DNA of 64,000 nucleotides, from contig NC_037593.1 of the NCBI RefSeq assembly GCF_003073045.1, forward strand, positions 11,580,735 through 11,644,734. The letters run 5' to 3'. Numbering within the stretch: position 1 is the stretch's first letter; every line of letters starts with the position of its first letter. A model generated the notes under the pieces. The model was not told where the DNA came from. It ran no database searches and saw only the letters and a program-made list of their open reading frames with translations. This document shows positions 1-11,398 of the stretch, one piece after another. The position numbers and the translations under genes were made by a program. Origin of the DNA: Pomacea canaliculata. Its lineage: Eukaryota; Mollusca; Gastropoda; Architaenioglossa; Ampullariidae.

Positions 1-118
1 AGATGAGCTCAATCGGTTTCACATCGCCTTCTGGCAGTCTGGTAGTCCTGCTTGATGGTGTACAGCTACAGACACCGATTGTTGTAAAGAACATAACCTT
101 TCTCCACAAGACAGCCGC
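1..118 (-). pseudogene. C-type lectin first-half exon, decayed (cut by window edge)
   Basis: The reverse strand matches the first-half CTLD exon found repeatedly in this window: a Gly-Cys-Pro-like start, then a CLKLY-like stretch, a QDYQTARRRC-like helix and a DGAHL-like strand. It is not functional. The splice acceptor AG of the intact copies is AA here, and two in-frame stops replace the Lys of CLKLY and the Gly of DGAHL. Its 3' part lies outside the window. The flanking bases 121-560 match the intron between the coiled-coil and CTLD exons of the gene at 26.6-30.5 kb, so this is a remnant of an Ig-CTLD gene and not a solo lectin. Confidence 0.8.
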
Positions 119-345
119 TTGTACATGAGATGTTACACATTATATATTGCGTATATGACAAAGCCAACTATTTCACTGACTAAAGACAAAGAGCAGCATG
201 TAATACAATTAGTACTTACTATAACAACACGATTATGAAGCAAAAAATAACACACAGGAAAAGCTTCTGGAAGGACGCTTAGAAACAGGAGTGGGAAGGA
301 TTTCTCTCTCTCTCCTTTCAATCTGTCCTATCTCTTTTTTTTTTT

Positions 346-415
346 CAAACTATGTAAGAATGAAAGTGTTTTTCTTTTTTTCTTTTTTTTTTTCTTTTTT
401 TTTTTTGTTTCATCG
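346..415. repeat. T-rich low-complexity tract
   Basis: Runs of T broken by single C or G bases. It lies inside intron-like sequence of the decayed Ig-CTLD gene. No coding signal. Confidence 0.7.
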
Positions 416-559
416 ATTATAATCTATTAAAATAAGACTAAAAAATGAAAGAGATACAGGTAAACAAAATGTAACAGAAACTACGAATCCACAATAGAAG
501 CCAAACATTTTAATGAAATATTTCTGCATTAATACAATTTAAAAAATGACAACATATTC

Positions 560-1990
560 TGTTGGATACAATGTTAAACAAAATAAAAATTAGGTTTCAC
601 TGTTAAAGTGACAATTAAAAAGAATGTCATTGAAAGTGAGGCTTTGAAGTCCGTGAGTTTAGACCGTGAGTTTTCTATTCTTTGAGTGGTTCCTTTTGTT
701 TTGCTTTTAATTTTTAATTTACCACACAAAAAAACCTTGCAACACTGCAGCTAATCAAAGCAAAAGTAGACAAGACCATTATCCCCTAAGAAACTTGTTT
801 GGAGCCAGAAATTGAATATAATATTTGTTATCCATGCAGACACGTTTTCTTTTGATTACGAGGCAAGAAGAGAGAACAGAGCAAAAAAGGAAAGAAGAGG
901 ATGGAGGACAGAGAGAAAGGAAAAGAGATAAAGAATTTTAAAAAGGATCAAATGATTAAAAATACAAAAGCTTCATCTCCAATACTTTATTTTGTTGCTG
1001 ATGAACGTTTATTTTTAAAACATCTAGAAGATTGACTTACTTTCATTATTACAGAAACATTTTTAATTTAAATGCCACAGACGTGGAAAATAATTCCCTT
1101 GGTCCCTTGAGGCATTTGTAAACGTGGTGGCTACAGGTCTGTCATTGCGATACACTCAGACACGGGAGGGAACTTCTGCATTACCTTCATTCATTACAAG
1201 GTTATCTCCCTTACACCGTGTAACCACTCTCAAAAGACAAGCGAAAGAGACAGAGAAGAATGTGACAGGATATTTTGCATAAGCATAGAATTTATGATTT
1301 CTAGACACACTAAACCTCGGTTTTGGTGGATAATCTAAAAACTAAAAAAAAAATTGCTAAAGTAAAGAATAAATAAATATTTCACATGGCATTTTTTATT
1401 CTGCAAACTCTTCTTTGTGTATGGAAGACGGCAAGGAAAGGAGAAAGAGGTATACATATTATTTTTTCGACAATCGACTATAACCAAAGTGAATGAAAAC
1501 TGATGTTTCGTTGTACTTTACTTTCTCTTAGAAATTAAAATTAATAAATAAAATGAAGCGGTGCTCGGGGTCATGTTTACCAGACTTATTTTTCAACTGA
1601 AAGACATTTTTGTTGATCTATATTGGGTATATTGTGAAATACCCGTATAAGAAATTGTATGGCAAGAAACACACAAACACTTTTTCCAGCATACTAAGTA
1701 GAACATGTCAGATTTACATGTGCTGTGCTGATTATTAGAACGGTGTTCGAAGCCAAGGATCTTGATTTCAGTTCTTACACACTGAATTTCAATAAATTAA
1801 AGCATCTTTTTGTGAAAACATAATATCGTTTATTTCATCTGTATCTGCCAAAATAGCGAATGAAGATTTTCTGTGGACTTTTCAGCTTTCCGCAAATTAA
1901 CTGAGATTTGAGGTGAAAATAAAGTCTCTGCCAAGTAGATAGAATTTTGAAAGTACGTGTATGCGTGTGCGTGTGTGTGTACTTGTGTTG
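560..1990 (-). pseudogene. Collapsed Ig-lectin gene remnant (introns, part of an Ig exon, 5' flank)
   Basis: In order along the plus strand this stretch matches pieces of the intact minus-strand Ig-CTLD gene at 26.6-31.8 kb: intron sequence between the two halves of the first Ig domain (about 660-1000, like 29640-29940), a decayed first-half Ig exon (1095-1240), and then the 5' flank (1340-1990, like 30960-31760). The second Ig domain, the coiled-coil exon and the second half of Ig1 are missing, apparently by deletion near position 600-660. It belongs to the same broken gene as the lectin exon at 1-118. Confidence 0.6.
1095..1240 (-). pseudogene. Decayed first-half Ig domain exon
   Basis: The reverse strand matches codons for the RCKGDNLVL-like B strand and the RNDR-like hairpin of the intact Ig1 exon at 30061-30263. 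The donor site (CAG|GTAAAA in the intact copy) is gone and the 5' third of the exon, including its acceptor, is absent. A related relic sits at 25373-25520. Confidence 0.65.
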
Positions 1991-1998
1991 TTTCATAT

Positions 1999-2813
1999 TG
2001 TAACGATTCGCGATTGAGACGAATCTAGTTAGATTCATGTTTATTTTTAACTCTCCCTGTGGTCAGGGAAGAGCAGTCGCGCGAGCGCTGACGTAGCTCT
2101 GCGTGACGATTCTTTTGCGTCATATAGTGAATGACGTAAATGAACTGAGCACAGCGTAACTAGGGCGACGGTAGGCAATGGAGAGCCATGTAGTACTCAT
2201 GATTGGTTGAGAGAGTCTCCAAGAAAGACTGTTGGATGGTCGTCCTAGTTACCTGGTCGCTAGGGGTGCCTGATTGGTCAGGAGGGAGAAAAGGACGTGT
2301 TAACTAGGTGATTCTAACGTTTCTCGACACAGACGAGACCAAGCAGTTGGAGAGTGCAGAGCTCCGTGGTCAGTGAACAGTGTGTGGTCAACTGCCTGCA
2401 ACGGATATCCAACGTTTTTCCTGTGGAGTATTATCGTGTGTATTCCGAGCGTGGTGTAGAAATCAATTCGGTCGGAATATAACATCTTCGCCGATACGGC
2501 TTTAATCTCTCCTTAGCTTCACGAACTGCGTGAAGTGATTCATTGGATTAACCTGCTGATCTAGTCAGTGATCTCGTCAGCGCCAACCGTCTGAGAAACG
2601 TTAGGAGGAGGTTGACGCTGGAGGGGGTAGCGTTATTTTATTTTGTTTCATCCTCATCTCATCGTTAGTTAATTTCATAAACATTAAATGTGTTAATCGT
2701 TGGCCGGACCTTTTTGTTGAAAGAGGTGAAAGAGTGCGGCGAGCGTGGTTTACATGCAGATGTTTACACGCGCTCGCAGACACATTCAACACACTCTTTC
2801 GTAAAACGTTACA
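1999..2813 (+). mobile_element. Solo LTR-like element (LTR retrotransposon kin), copy 1
   Basis: An 815-bp unit starting TGTAACG and ending CGTTACA (TG...CA ends), flanked on both sides by CATAT (1994-1998 and 2814-2818). The paralogous segment at 14110-14125 carries the same flanks with a single CATAT and no element, a natural empty site. Ends and target duplication fit a solo LTR of a Gypsy-type retrotransposon. No internal coding region is present. An inverse-orientation copy lies at 11399-12203. The insertion postdates the segmental duplication, so it is fairly young. Confidence 0.7.
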
Positions 2814-2869
2814 CATATGTCTCCACTTAAGACTATTTCAATGAGTCACTCAGTTAAACTTTCTAATGC

Positions 2870-3375
2870 TTATAGCAACAAAAGTATTACTGTATTTTAT
2901 ATTGTGATACATTAATTAACATTAATAATTGCGTGCACGCCCCATGTTAGGATAGAGAACCAATCTGCTTGCCAGGATTTATACTGGACCAGCCACCGGG
3001 ATGTAGCAATCAACTGATGCCGCGCAAGAATACACCCGGACACAGGACGCGGATGTAGACTGTGGTCAGCCCAGCATCGGCGGAAGGCTGTGATGCGCCC
3101 CTGGGGGGAGGTGGGGAGAAAAATACTGTGCCCACCTCCACCCCTCACCCCAACCACCCACACAAACGCATATCCCAAAAGAGAACCTTTCATCAGCAGC
3201 AACATTGAATCAGGAGGAGATTTCAAACTCTCGTCTGAAAGGTTTTATTGAGTGGCGACACTTCGACTACACACTGATGCAGACAAGAAATCTGCCGCAT
3301 CTCTCCCTTCCCCAGGTTCATGTCCCAAGAGTTCCGCCTGACAGGTGGGCTGTACGAGGAAGACGCAAAATGAAA
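2870..3375. repeat. Unrecognised unit shared with 14210-14665
   Basis: About 0.5 kb, more G+C-rich than its surroundings, with one other near-identical copy in the second half of the tandem duplication. Both strands have short open frames in both copies (about 60-130 codons), but none matches a family I know. Between the plus-strand frame and position 3400, copy 2 carries about 325 bp that copy 1 lacks (14675-14998). It could be an old retrocopy or part of a lost gene. Confidence 0.45.
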
Positions 3376-3379
3376 GTAT

Positions 3380-4575
3380 TAGAATAAAACAAGGTAAAAT
3401 GTTGAGATATGTATGCAAATATAAAAATTACAATTATTTAGTTGTGTGGGGTAAGTTACCTTTCCAACATTAACAACACCAACAACAATAATAATAATGT
3501 CAAAAATCTAAATTGTATCCAAATAATCACCAACACACCGAAATTAATTCACATTAAAAACAATTAAGGGGATGTTTATAATCTGTAATTAATCACAATA
3601 TTGTTAATAAACTGAAATGCTAAAAAAACTGCCTCAAAAGACAACTTTCAAATGCAGGCTAATAACCATCGTAGATAGAAAAATTCCAGGATGAGCAATG
3701 AGTAGGTTCAGAGGTCAAGTACCACGTGATGTTTGTCGTGATCTGGCACGAGCCGCCAGCTACAGGTGCTGGTAACGATATGGTGAAAGGCAGAGTCAAT
3801 ATTATTGTTTACTCAAAGCCGTTGTAAATAATACAGGATGTAGGCAAGCAGCTGTCTCTAACTCCTGTCTTGTTTGGCAGTGATAGTAACCCTAAATAAT
3901 TATCAGGGTGGATTCTTTTGATAAGATTCAAAAACAAAGTAGCTGTAGGCAGCCACTAACTGTTGCATTGTTCATCAAAACAAGTCACAACTGACCATAC
4001 TAGAACTTGAAAACTTTTTGGGGGGTAGGTTGGGGTGGAGAGAAACTCTTAACTTAAATGTTGAAGTACGTATTGCTATTTAATATTTACCATGTAGGGC
4101 AGGATGCAATTTAACAGCACAGAGTTATCAAAAACTCTGAAGTACTAGGCTAACAGATAAAGAACAAGAACTGGGTGTAATTTAACAGTCTTCTCAAGAG
4201 GAAAAAAATCTCGACCAAAACACAGGTGAGGATACAAGTGACGACGGTGCCAACGAAAACATCAATGTACCGACTGCAAAATTATGAAAGAGGGAACTTC
4301 AGTGAGAGAATAATACTGAAACTAGCCATGACATTACTTGACAACAAAGCTGTCTGCTAAACACTGGGGGGCCGCTTATGAAAGTTTTTTCTCAAGCCGG
4401 AACTACTCAGGGCATGTAACAGATTATAATAGTTATTGCTTTCTGACTAAGCATTGGTTGTGATGGAGCGTGGGATAATGGCGGTAAAGCTTCTGTAATC
4501 ATCTAATGCAGCAAACAATACAAGTCATGCAAATCCTTAAAGATGTGTTGTTGTTGTTGACAAAAGCTGTCGGTA
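3380..4575. other. Intergenic/3' UTR-like sequence, duplicated
   Basis: No coding signal. It matches 15000-15545 and 17212-17870. The stretch from about 4180 to 4580 also matches 32940-33350, directly downstream of the intact gene ending at 33351, so it is probably the 3' UTR of the lectin exon at 4581-4831. Confidence 0.5.
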
Positions 4576-4580
4576 GTTCA

Positions 4581-4831
4581 CTACATACTGATGTCTGTCT
4601 GACAAACAAACGACAGCTTTAACGGACAGTAACAGTCGTTAAATACGAAATTGTTTGGGAAGATCTCAACATAGTCTTCGACTTCCCCCGCGTCGTCCGG
4701 GTGGCCACGTGGCCAGAGTGGAGAACCTATCACCAAGGGGGTGCCGTCGCTCCACAGGAAGTGACCCTCGCTTACAATGTCGTCTGCTCCAATCCACAGA
4801 CCTTTACCTAATTTAGGATTTATCCGTTGAC
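4581..4831 (-). pseudogene. Orphan second-half C-type lectin exon, key cysteine lost
   Basis: The acceptor CAG at 4834-4832 is followed by 251 bp in frame with a stop at 4581-4583. The translation begins QRINPKLGKGLWIGADD and keeps the WIG core, the FLWSDGTPL segment and a C-terminal FVCQTDISM. Two features set it apart from its relatives: the cysteine of the EDC motif is Tyr (EDYVEI), and the QPD sugar-binding triplet is HPD. One codon is also missing just after. No first-half exon lies upstream on this strand before the plus-strand gene at 6.3-10.5 kb, so this is an exon left by rearrangement. The frame is open, so decay may be recent. Confidence 0.75.
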
Positions 4832-6250
4832 CTGCACAAACATGAAGATTTTCTTCTCATCCGAAACATTCATTTAATCTCATTTTAACATTTTATTTAA
4901 AAAATTAGAATCAAAAGTGAATGCTGAGAAAAGTAGCCCTTAATAATTTATAGTAGATGGAAGCATAGATAGCCGCGTGCTTAGTGATGACAAAACGATT
5001 GTTTTGCAGCGACAGAGGTAGTGATGTGTGGACATGGAACACAACTGTCTTTCGCGAAGTTACTTTCACTCGCCCTCACGCGCACACCTACAGACTAGAA
5101 TAGTGTGGAACCCAAAACAATAGACGTCCACTCATCCAAACGGCTTGTGACAGGTCGATGGACTTATTGTTTGAAGTTATTTCAACAGAATCTGCGGTTT
5201 GTCCAACTACGGGATTTTAAGTGAAAGAGATGAGTCCTGTCAGCTTCACATAGTTGTTTAAAAGTATGATTGTCTTGTTGAACCAAATACAAAATAAAGA
5301 TGACACTGCCGTAAATACTGTAACCTTTCTGTACAGGGTACGTGTGATGTTACACAGTGCGAGGCTAGGTACCTTTCCTTGATGATGATGAATGCTAAGA
5401 TCACAATCATACTACTCACATCGGCAGGACAATTTATAACAGTTGATGCAGAGTTTCCATAAAATTTATGGTCTTTACAGTCTCCTTTCCATGCTCTGAT
5501 ACTTTTCTGCTTCATCCATCACTCGGGGCACTTTGACTTGACAATCATTTGAAGTAAACATATCAGAGCAAAGTTCTGACTGGAGGACATGTCTTGGGTA
5601 ATAACTGTGTAGGTGTTCTGCTTATCACAGAGCAAAATCTTTTTTTTTCATATTCCGAACAAAAAGCTTCACTTGGACATTTTTGAAAATTACTTACACG
5701 CATAATTTAAGATTTTAATAATCATTAAAAATTAAGGAGTCAGGCCTGTATCCTAATCACTTTTCTTTCTTAACAATAATGATTGTATCTTTTCCCCCTA
5801 CTTTGCATAGGTCATAAATAGGTGAAACAGTTTTCCCTTTGTTTTGTGAAATACTGAAGTTATCCATAAAAACTGCAACGCACATAACGACATTTGAATC
5901 AACAGGTTGTGACACTAAATTATGTCCACATTAGCTGCTATGGTTACGGTCTGAGAACACGTGGGTGTGGTCATCAAAAGAAAATCTCATTTGTTAAAGC
6001 TTTGTGTTTTATGAGACAAAAATGTTTTTCCGCAACATCACACTCACATTTTTGCCGTAACTTGATTGTCTCCATACAAAAAAATAATTGGTGCGCGAGC
6101 TGTGAACTGTATTCGAGTTCCAGACAACACAATAGAATTTTGATGACAGGGCGAGTTCATGTCAGACAACGCCTCTCGTGACGTGGATAACTTTTGTTAA
6201 TGACCCGCCTTCTCTCACAAAATAATTATTTTTAATGCCATGTCCGGGAG
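4832..6250. other. Truncated lectin intron and upstream region of the plus-strand gene
   Basis: 4840-5050 matches the CTLD intron of 33605-33800 and then breaks off. From about 5085 the sequence matches 18680 onward. 6100-6250 matches the promoter-proximal block of the other two solo-lectin genes (20055-20200 and 55690-55800 reversed). No further exon seen. Confidence 0.5.
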
Positions 6251-6262
6251 TATGGACGAGAG

Positions 6263-6269
6263 TATATAT
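6263..6269 (+). promoter_or_regulatory. TATA box of solo-lectin gene 1
   Basis: TATATAT inside the string GAGTATATATTGCTGATGCC. The same string precedes the first exon of the genes at 20.2 kb (+) and 55.7 kb (-). About 90 bp downstream is the exon-1 donor ATATG|GTAAG. Transcription probably starts near 6295. Confidence 0.7.
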
Positions 6270-6354
6270 TGCTGATGCCGCCCTGTGTTCAGACATTCCG
6301 AGGTCTCTCCTCTACGAACCACGTGATCACATCGAGAAGTACAGACGTATCGAT

Positions 6355-9300
6355 ATGGTAAGAGTTTATGTAGATAACACACTACTTATTGAAAGTTTGT
6401 ATCAGTCTTAGGCGCTGCTGTTGTTTTAAGAATATTAAAAGAACTTAACACTACAATCAAGTGATGGTATGTCGCAGATTTAATGTTTTATGATTATTAT
6501 TTACAAGTTCTTTTTGATTGTGACTCAGGTTAGATATTTACAGGTTCATACTGGAATCTTTAATTTTATTCTCCGTCAGTGCACGGAAAATGTGATTAGT
6601 TTTCTCTGTTGGATCTTGTTTATTAGTCTACTCAATCAAATGCCATCGTGCATGTATTGACTATTTGTTCTCAGGCCGCCTCACGCTCACCTCGTCTCAC
6701 AATCGTGATGCTACTGGCTCTCACCTGTGTGGCGACTGTCACCTTGGGCAAGTCCATTTTCTTGTCACTTGTTTTTCTAGTTTAAAAACTTCATTTGTGA
6801 TCAGTCTATCAGTAATAAGCATCACTGGTGCCTTGACAACAACTAGCATTAACAGAATTGACAAAATAGATAAAATTTATGATTGTAATGTATGTTATAA
6901 ATACAAATTATGTAAAATATATGTCACGAGCAAGTAAAGGATCAAAGAGAATTAGAAATTCAGGTTTGCTGATCACAGTAATAGCAAGTTTATTGATAAC
7001 AAAACATGTATAAATATTAGATAAATATTATGAAACTCATCTCTAATTTCACAGCACTGTATCACTTAGCATATCTTAAAAAAATCTTTATTATAGTTTG
7101 TAATGTTTACGATCACTCATTTTTAGTGTATCCTCATAAGAATATGACTCAAATATGGAAGACACAAACAGGGCTAAGTAAACATCACTAACTGAGTTGC
7201 TGGCACAGCATAAAACTCAAACAATTTGACCTGTATGACGACGATGAACTCTACGCTCGATGTCGCTTTCGGCGAGTCGATACCATGTACCTTCGCGATT
7301 TAATACAGGAGGGCATCGACCACCCTGGCTTTTAAATTTGACCTTTATTTTTAATTTGGGCCCATTCCCGGTTTTTCTCTCCACGAACACTGATGGCAAC
7401 TGCTATGTCTTTCCACAGCTGATTTTTTTTCTTTGCGGTCCACGTATTTCAAAAGCCTTCTTTGTGCTCTTCCACCAAACTGATCAGAAGCCGAATCTCA
7501 CAATCCCTCCAGTTGGCCGTAGGTCTTTCTTTTTGGTAATTGTTTCCAATTTTTTCAGGCAAATACCTCAATCTCAAAAGATAGTATCGTGGTTGAAAAG
7601 ACTGAACAGGAGCAAACATAGAAGCGTAACGCGCGAACAAAGCGATTGTTGATTGGCTGTCTGTATATAACGCGAGACAATCCCCGCAAATTCCGAAAAG
7701 GACAAGTCTTGACCCATTTCTTAACTAAGCAAGCATCTGAGTCCGCTCATGCACATCAACGTAGATTCTCGCCATCCACGAACTCAGCTGAGTCAAATTT
7801 GCGGTTAAGTCAGCCAACTTCAGTAAGAAATTTAAGTTCGCTTATGCACATCAGCCCAGAAGCCAGGACTGATCGTTGTGCTGCTTTTTCAACTCTTAGA
7901 ATTACTTTTTGACTACAGCAGCCGTCTGAATTTAAGCTGCTTTATTACTGTGATATACCAGGAGAGGGATGGTGATACTATTTATATTAAGTTTTATTTG
8001 TTTAGTCGACAATAGTTTTGTTTATTTCTGGCTACTTTTCCCGGTGACTAGGATACATTAGGGTTCTTTTTGTACGTGTTAGAATAGAGCGAGAGGTTTG
8101 TAAAGTCACGTGACTAAATAGTTTGGGTTCAGCTCGTTTATCGAAGTGTAGACAGTAACCCTGATATGACATTCTTGTTCGATATCTTTGTAAGGGAAAA
8201 CGATTCACTGTCATTACTGCATGTGCAGAACAACACTACAAGTTCTAATTTCAAATCGATATGCAGACAAAGACTGACAGTGACTACATCAGTACACACT
8301 ACTTACACTTACAATGCCGAGGGTCGCTAATGTAAAGGTCAGTTCCTGACAACATGTTGCGATGTAAACTTGTTTGTGCAGGTGGCTGTCCTGTGGAGAG
8401 AGGTTACGTGCTTTGTGACAATCGTTGTCTGAAGCTGTACACCATCAAGCAGGACTACCAGACTGCCAAAACGCGCTGTGAAGCTGATGGAGCTCATCTC
8501 TTTTTCTTCAAGTCACGTGATCAGGACGTCCCGGCCTTGCAGTATCTGTTGGACACGAGGGGTAAGTTGATACAAACGTTACTGTCATCTACAGCACAGA
8601 TGGAGAGTAGTACAAAAAATTGGTCAATCCAAAATTTAAAAAAGGTCATACTGACGTTAAGAAGAAGAAGAAGAAAAAGATGATGATGATGATGATGATG
8701 AGGAGGAGGAGGAAGAGGAGGAGGATGGCAATAATAATAGCAATTATAATAGCAATAATAATAGCAATAACGAAACTTTGTACAACGCCTTTCTAAAATT
8801 TTCTCAGAGCACTTTACCTACATCATATATAGACTAGATGACCAACAAATATGTATCAATATTCTCATTTAAAAGACTCCCGCACTTGTACAACATGCAC
8901 TCACTCATACACAAAGTACAGCGAATAGATGGCAGTGCGATACCAGGACAAGTGTTACAAACCGCAGGGTAAGTCCAAGTGAAATGTTTGTAGGCTAAAA
9001 GGCCCACGACTGGCAGCCAGTGAGGATGTGAAATCTTAGAACTTTGTATGAGAAGTTACTAACACTGACTTTATACTCAAATTTTTGAAAAGCTCATTTG
9101 CAAAATGACATACTGGAAAGTATGTAATTAAATTAAAAAAAATACTTTTCCTTTTCGTCATTTTTCATATTTCAAATACTCCATTTCAAATACTAATTTA
9201 CTAAATACTACTAAACATGTTTAAGTTGCTATTATATACTGTTGTGCAAATATTTTTATATAGAAAATTAAAAGATATTTTATGTGAGGTAGGTAGTAGG

Positions 9301-10486
9301 AGTAACCACCTGTAAAAAGGTAATTTCCAATCTACTACACAGATCAGATTTTGTTCAAATTTAAAGGACTGATAGAAATCAGTATATCTGTTAATCTATA
9401 TTGTGTTAATTACTTTTACTTGTAGCGGAGGGGGGCTAGTGGTTAAAAATGAAGAGTAAGCATCTAATATTTCATCTGGACACTTCTTGGTCAACCCAAT
9501 CTTTTAATTGATGGTGGTGAGAGAAATAACACACACAAGCGCAATGCCGAGTAAATAATAAATGAATACCCTCAAATTTGTGTGTGGGTAATACAGTCAG
9601 CCCACCCCACTTTTGATTAAGGGAAGAGCTTTAAACATTTGTAACACATAATCATAAGAGTAGTTGTAGTATGTTAACAAATAATAGTCAGATGTGGTTA
9701 TTATGTCCGAGGGCCTCGCTGCAGATTTCACGTCCCCTCGTTAATTCACTTGATTATTGTCTGGCTCTGAGTTTTAAGCAGATTAGAATAGTTTTAAATC
9801 ATTAAAACGGTGCAATAGTTCTAGAAATTGTATCTATAATATTAATAATTACCAATGGCTTATTTTAACAATTCAACTTCCAGCTAAAATATATCACTAA
9901 CGATAAAATGCTATCGACGTATAACAGTAAATCATCGACTTTGTTTTTGTTCTGTTTTTCTGACACTTTAATTAAACACTACAAATAATCATTTTTAAAA
10001 GTTGCATGCCGGAACGCAATATAAATACCGTAATATCCTACTTTTGTTTTTCATCAGCAAATGTAACCTTGTCTAAAGTGGAGACAAACTTGTCTCTTTT
10101 TATTGCCTGTCAGTTAAATTATATTACGGAGCACTTTGCAAACCGAGCCCTAGTTAAAATCAACAGTAGACATCATTAGATGTAATGTAGACCTTTAGAT
10201 AAAATATTCATTAAAAAAAAGAACTCATTCTTTGTGCTCAGGTGAAGTTCTCCAGGGTATAGCCCAAGGTTTATGGGTTGGAGCAACTGACATTGAAGTG
10301 GAGGGACAGTTTGTGTGGAGTGACAACTCCTGTGTGCCGACAAATACCGGACTCTGGGCCCACACTCAACCGGACAACTATTTGAACAACGAGGACTGTG
10401 TTGTAGTCGGCATCTCGAGCGGTATCATGCTCAACGACCTTCCCTGCTCGTCGAGAAATGGATATGTCTGTCAGGTTGACATATAG
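6355..10486 (+). CDS. Secreted single-domain C-type lectin 1 (4 coding exons)
   Basis: Coding exons 6355-6357, 6675-6747, 8382-8561 and 10242-10486 add to 501 bp, 166 aa. The ATG is the last three bases of exon 1 (GAT-ATG|GTAAGA), with G at -3 and +4. I chose it because the same arrangement holds in two paralogs. Exon 2 encodes a signal peptide with core MLLALTCVATVTLG and ends in a GC donor (TTGG|GCAAGT). The two 3' exons encode one CTLD joined by a phase-1 intron: GCPVERG start, WVG core, a QPD triplet (galactose-type in classical lectins), a VMLND-like strand (here IMLND) and terminal YVCQVDI. It has two cysteines its relatives lack (VLC and NSC), which could form an extra disulfide. Likely a secreted sugar-binding defence lectin; ligand unknown. 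Confidence 0.82.
7200..7650 (-). pseudogene. Myb/SANT-like (trihelix) relic, probably from a Harbinger-type DNA transposon
   Basis: On the minus strand, from an ATG at 7640, the translation contains NWRDCEIRLLISLVEE, then in a second frame WKDIAVAI and NREWAQIKNK. This is the tryptophan-rich pattern of Myb/SANT-like DNA-binding domains carried by PIF/Harbinger elements and derived host genes. The frame is lost at an A-run near 7430-7440. The segment, about 7190-7850, has no counterpart in the paralogous intron at 21.1-21.7 kb, so it arrived after duplication. No terminal repeats found. Family assignment is by motif only. Confidence 0.5.
8640..8765. repeat. GAA/GAT/GAG microsatellite in the lectin CTLD intron
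   Basis: Runs of GAA, GAT and GAG followed by AATAAT-like repeats. It starts about 90 bp after the first CTLD exon, the same place as the microsatellites of the paralogs at 22490-22520 and 52613-52671. Confidence 0.85.
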
Positions 10487-10598
10487 AAGCAGTGAATGAC
10501 AAATAATGAGCTGTCAACACTACGTTAGTAACGGTCAGTCCGCTGGTCTCAGTCTCCTACTTTTACCATGGCACACTGGTCATGTTACAATTTGACGA

Positions 10599-10604
10599 AA
10601 TAAA
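10599..10604 (+). terminator. Polyadenylation signal of solo-lectin gene 1
   Basis: AATAAA in the string GACGAAATAAAG, about 113 bp after the stop. The paralog at 24.8 kb has the same string. Confidence 0.75.
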
Positions 10605-10619
10605 GCAATATTGAAATCA

Positions 10620-11185
10620 CTCCTTCCATCATTGTGTTCTTATCCCTTGTAATGTAAGGGTTGTCGAGAAAGTGAATGTGATACACAGTGGCAGAGGTAG
10701 ATGTTTTATCTTGTATATAATTATTTCACACGAGAAAACAGTCCGAACAATTTGTAACTATCTGATAAATTAACCCCCTTATCATATTTTACACTTGACA
10801 GCATTTACAGGTTATTTTAGCATGTGAATTCGTGATCTCAGTATTTAAAGACAAACACACGACATCTGCGATCGTGTTTCTGTAGACAATTGGTCTACAT
10901 TAGGCAGAACTGTATTAGAGAAATGCAGTGTCTAGGCGAGTCTTAACAATGAATGTGACTAAAGCGGAAGCTTTGTACAAACCTGCCTCGTTTTAGTAGT
11001 TAACTGTTAAAAATCTTTTGCCTTCAGTCCAGTTATACAACTTCGTGGTATGATTGCTTATGGAGTAAGCGAGCATCTACATGTGACCACTAATTAATTA
11101 AACCAAACAGGTACCTCAAAGTGATACTTCACGCTCGTCTGATAACACACGTCATCAACTGGAAGTCAGCAGCCATGGGTAACAT
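10620..11185. other. Intergenic, no gene seen
   Basis: AT-rich. 10620-10800 matches the region after the second solo-lectin gene (24880-25080). No exon could be supported. Confidence 0.4.
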
Positions 11186-11187
11186 AC

Positions 11188-11367
11188 CCATCGTGTCCAG
11201 TAGCAACAGTAAGGGCGGGTCGTACAGCTCACGTGACTTCAAGTTAAAGAGATGAGCTCCATCAGTTTCACATCGCCCTCTGGCAGTCTGGTAGTCCTGC
11301 TTGATGGTGTACAGCTTCAGACACCGATTGTTGTAAAGCACATAACCTTTCTCCACAGGACAGCCAC
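11188..11367 (-). pseudogene. Orphan first-half C-type lectin exon with open frame
   Basis: A perfect 180-bp exon by splice signals: acceptor ACAG| before GTGGCTG, donor ACGATGG|GTATGT, both phase 1. It encodes GCPVEKGYVLYNNRCLKLY, QDYQTARGRC and DGAHLFNLKSREL, so it looks intact. No second-half exon follows on the minus strand before the convergent plus-strand gene ends at 10.6 kb, and no coiled-coil or complete Ig exon precedes it. It is the paralog of the decayed exon at 1-118 in the tandem duplication. Probably non-functional for lack of partners, unless used with the distant exon at 4581-4831. Confidence 0.72.
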
Positions 11368-11398
11368 CTGTACATGAGATTTTACACAACACGATATT

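Noticed and set aside
1999-2813. Reading the 0.8-kb repeats as MITEs or Ginger-type DNA transposons
   Set aside because: Inverted identity is limited to 7 bp and the TG...CA ends with a 5-bp duplication fit a solo LTR better. Not fully excluded.
11129-11392. Open frames that start a few codons before CTLD first-half exons (also at 8354, 22189, 26952, 33925, 52702)
   Set aside because: They read through the splice acceptor; the apparent Met start lies in the intron. The exon begins at the AG.
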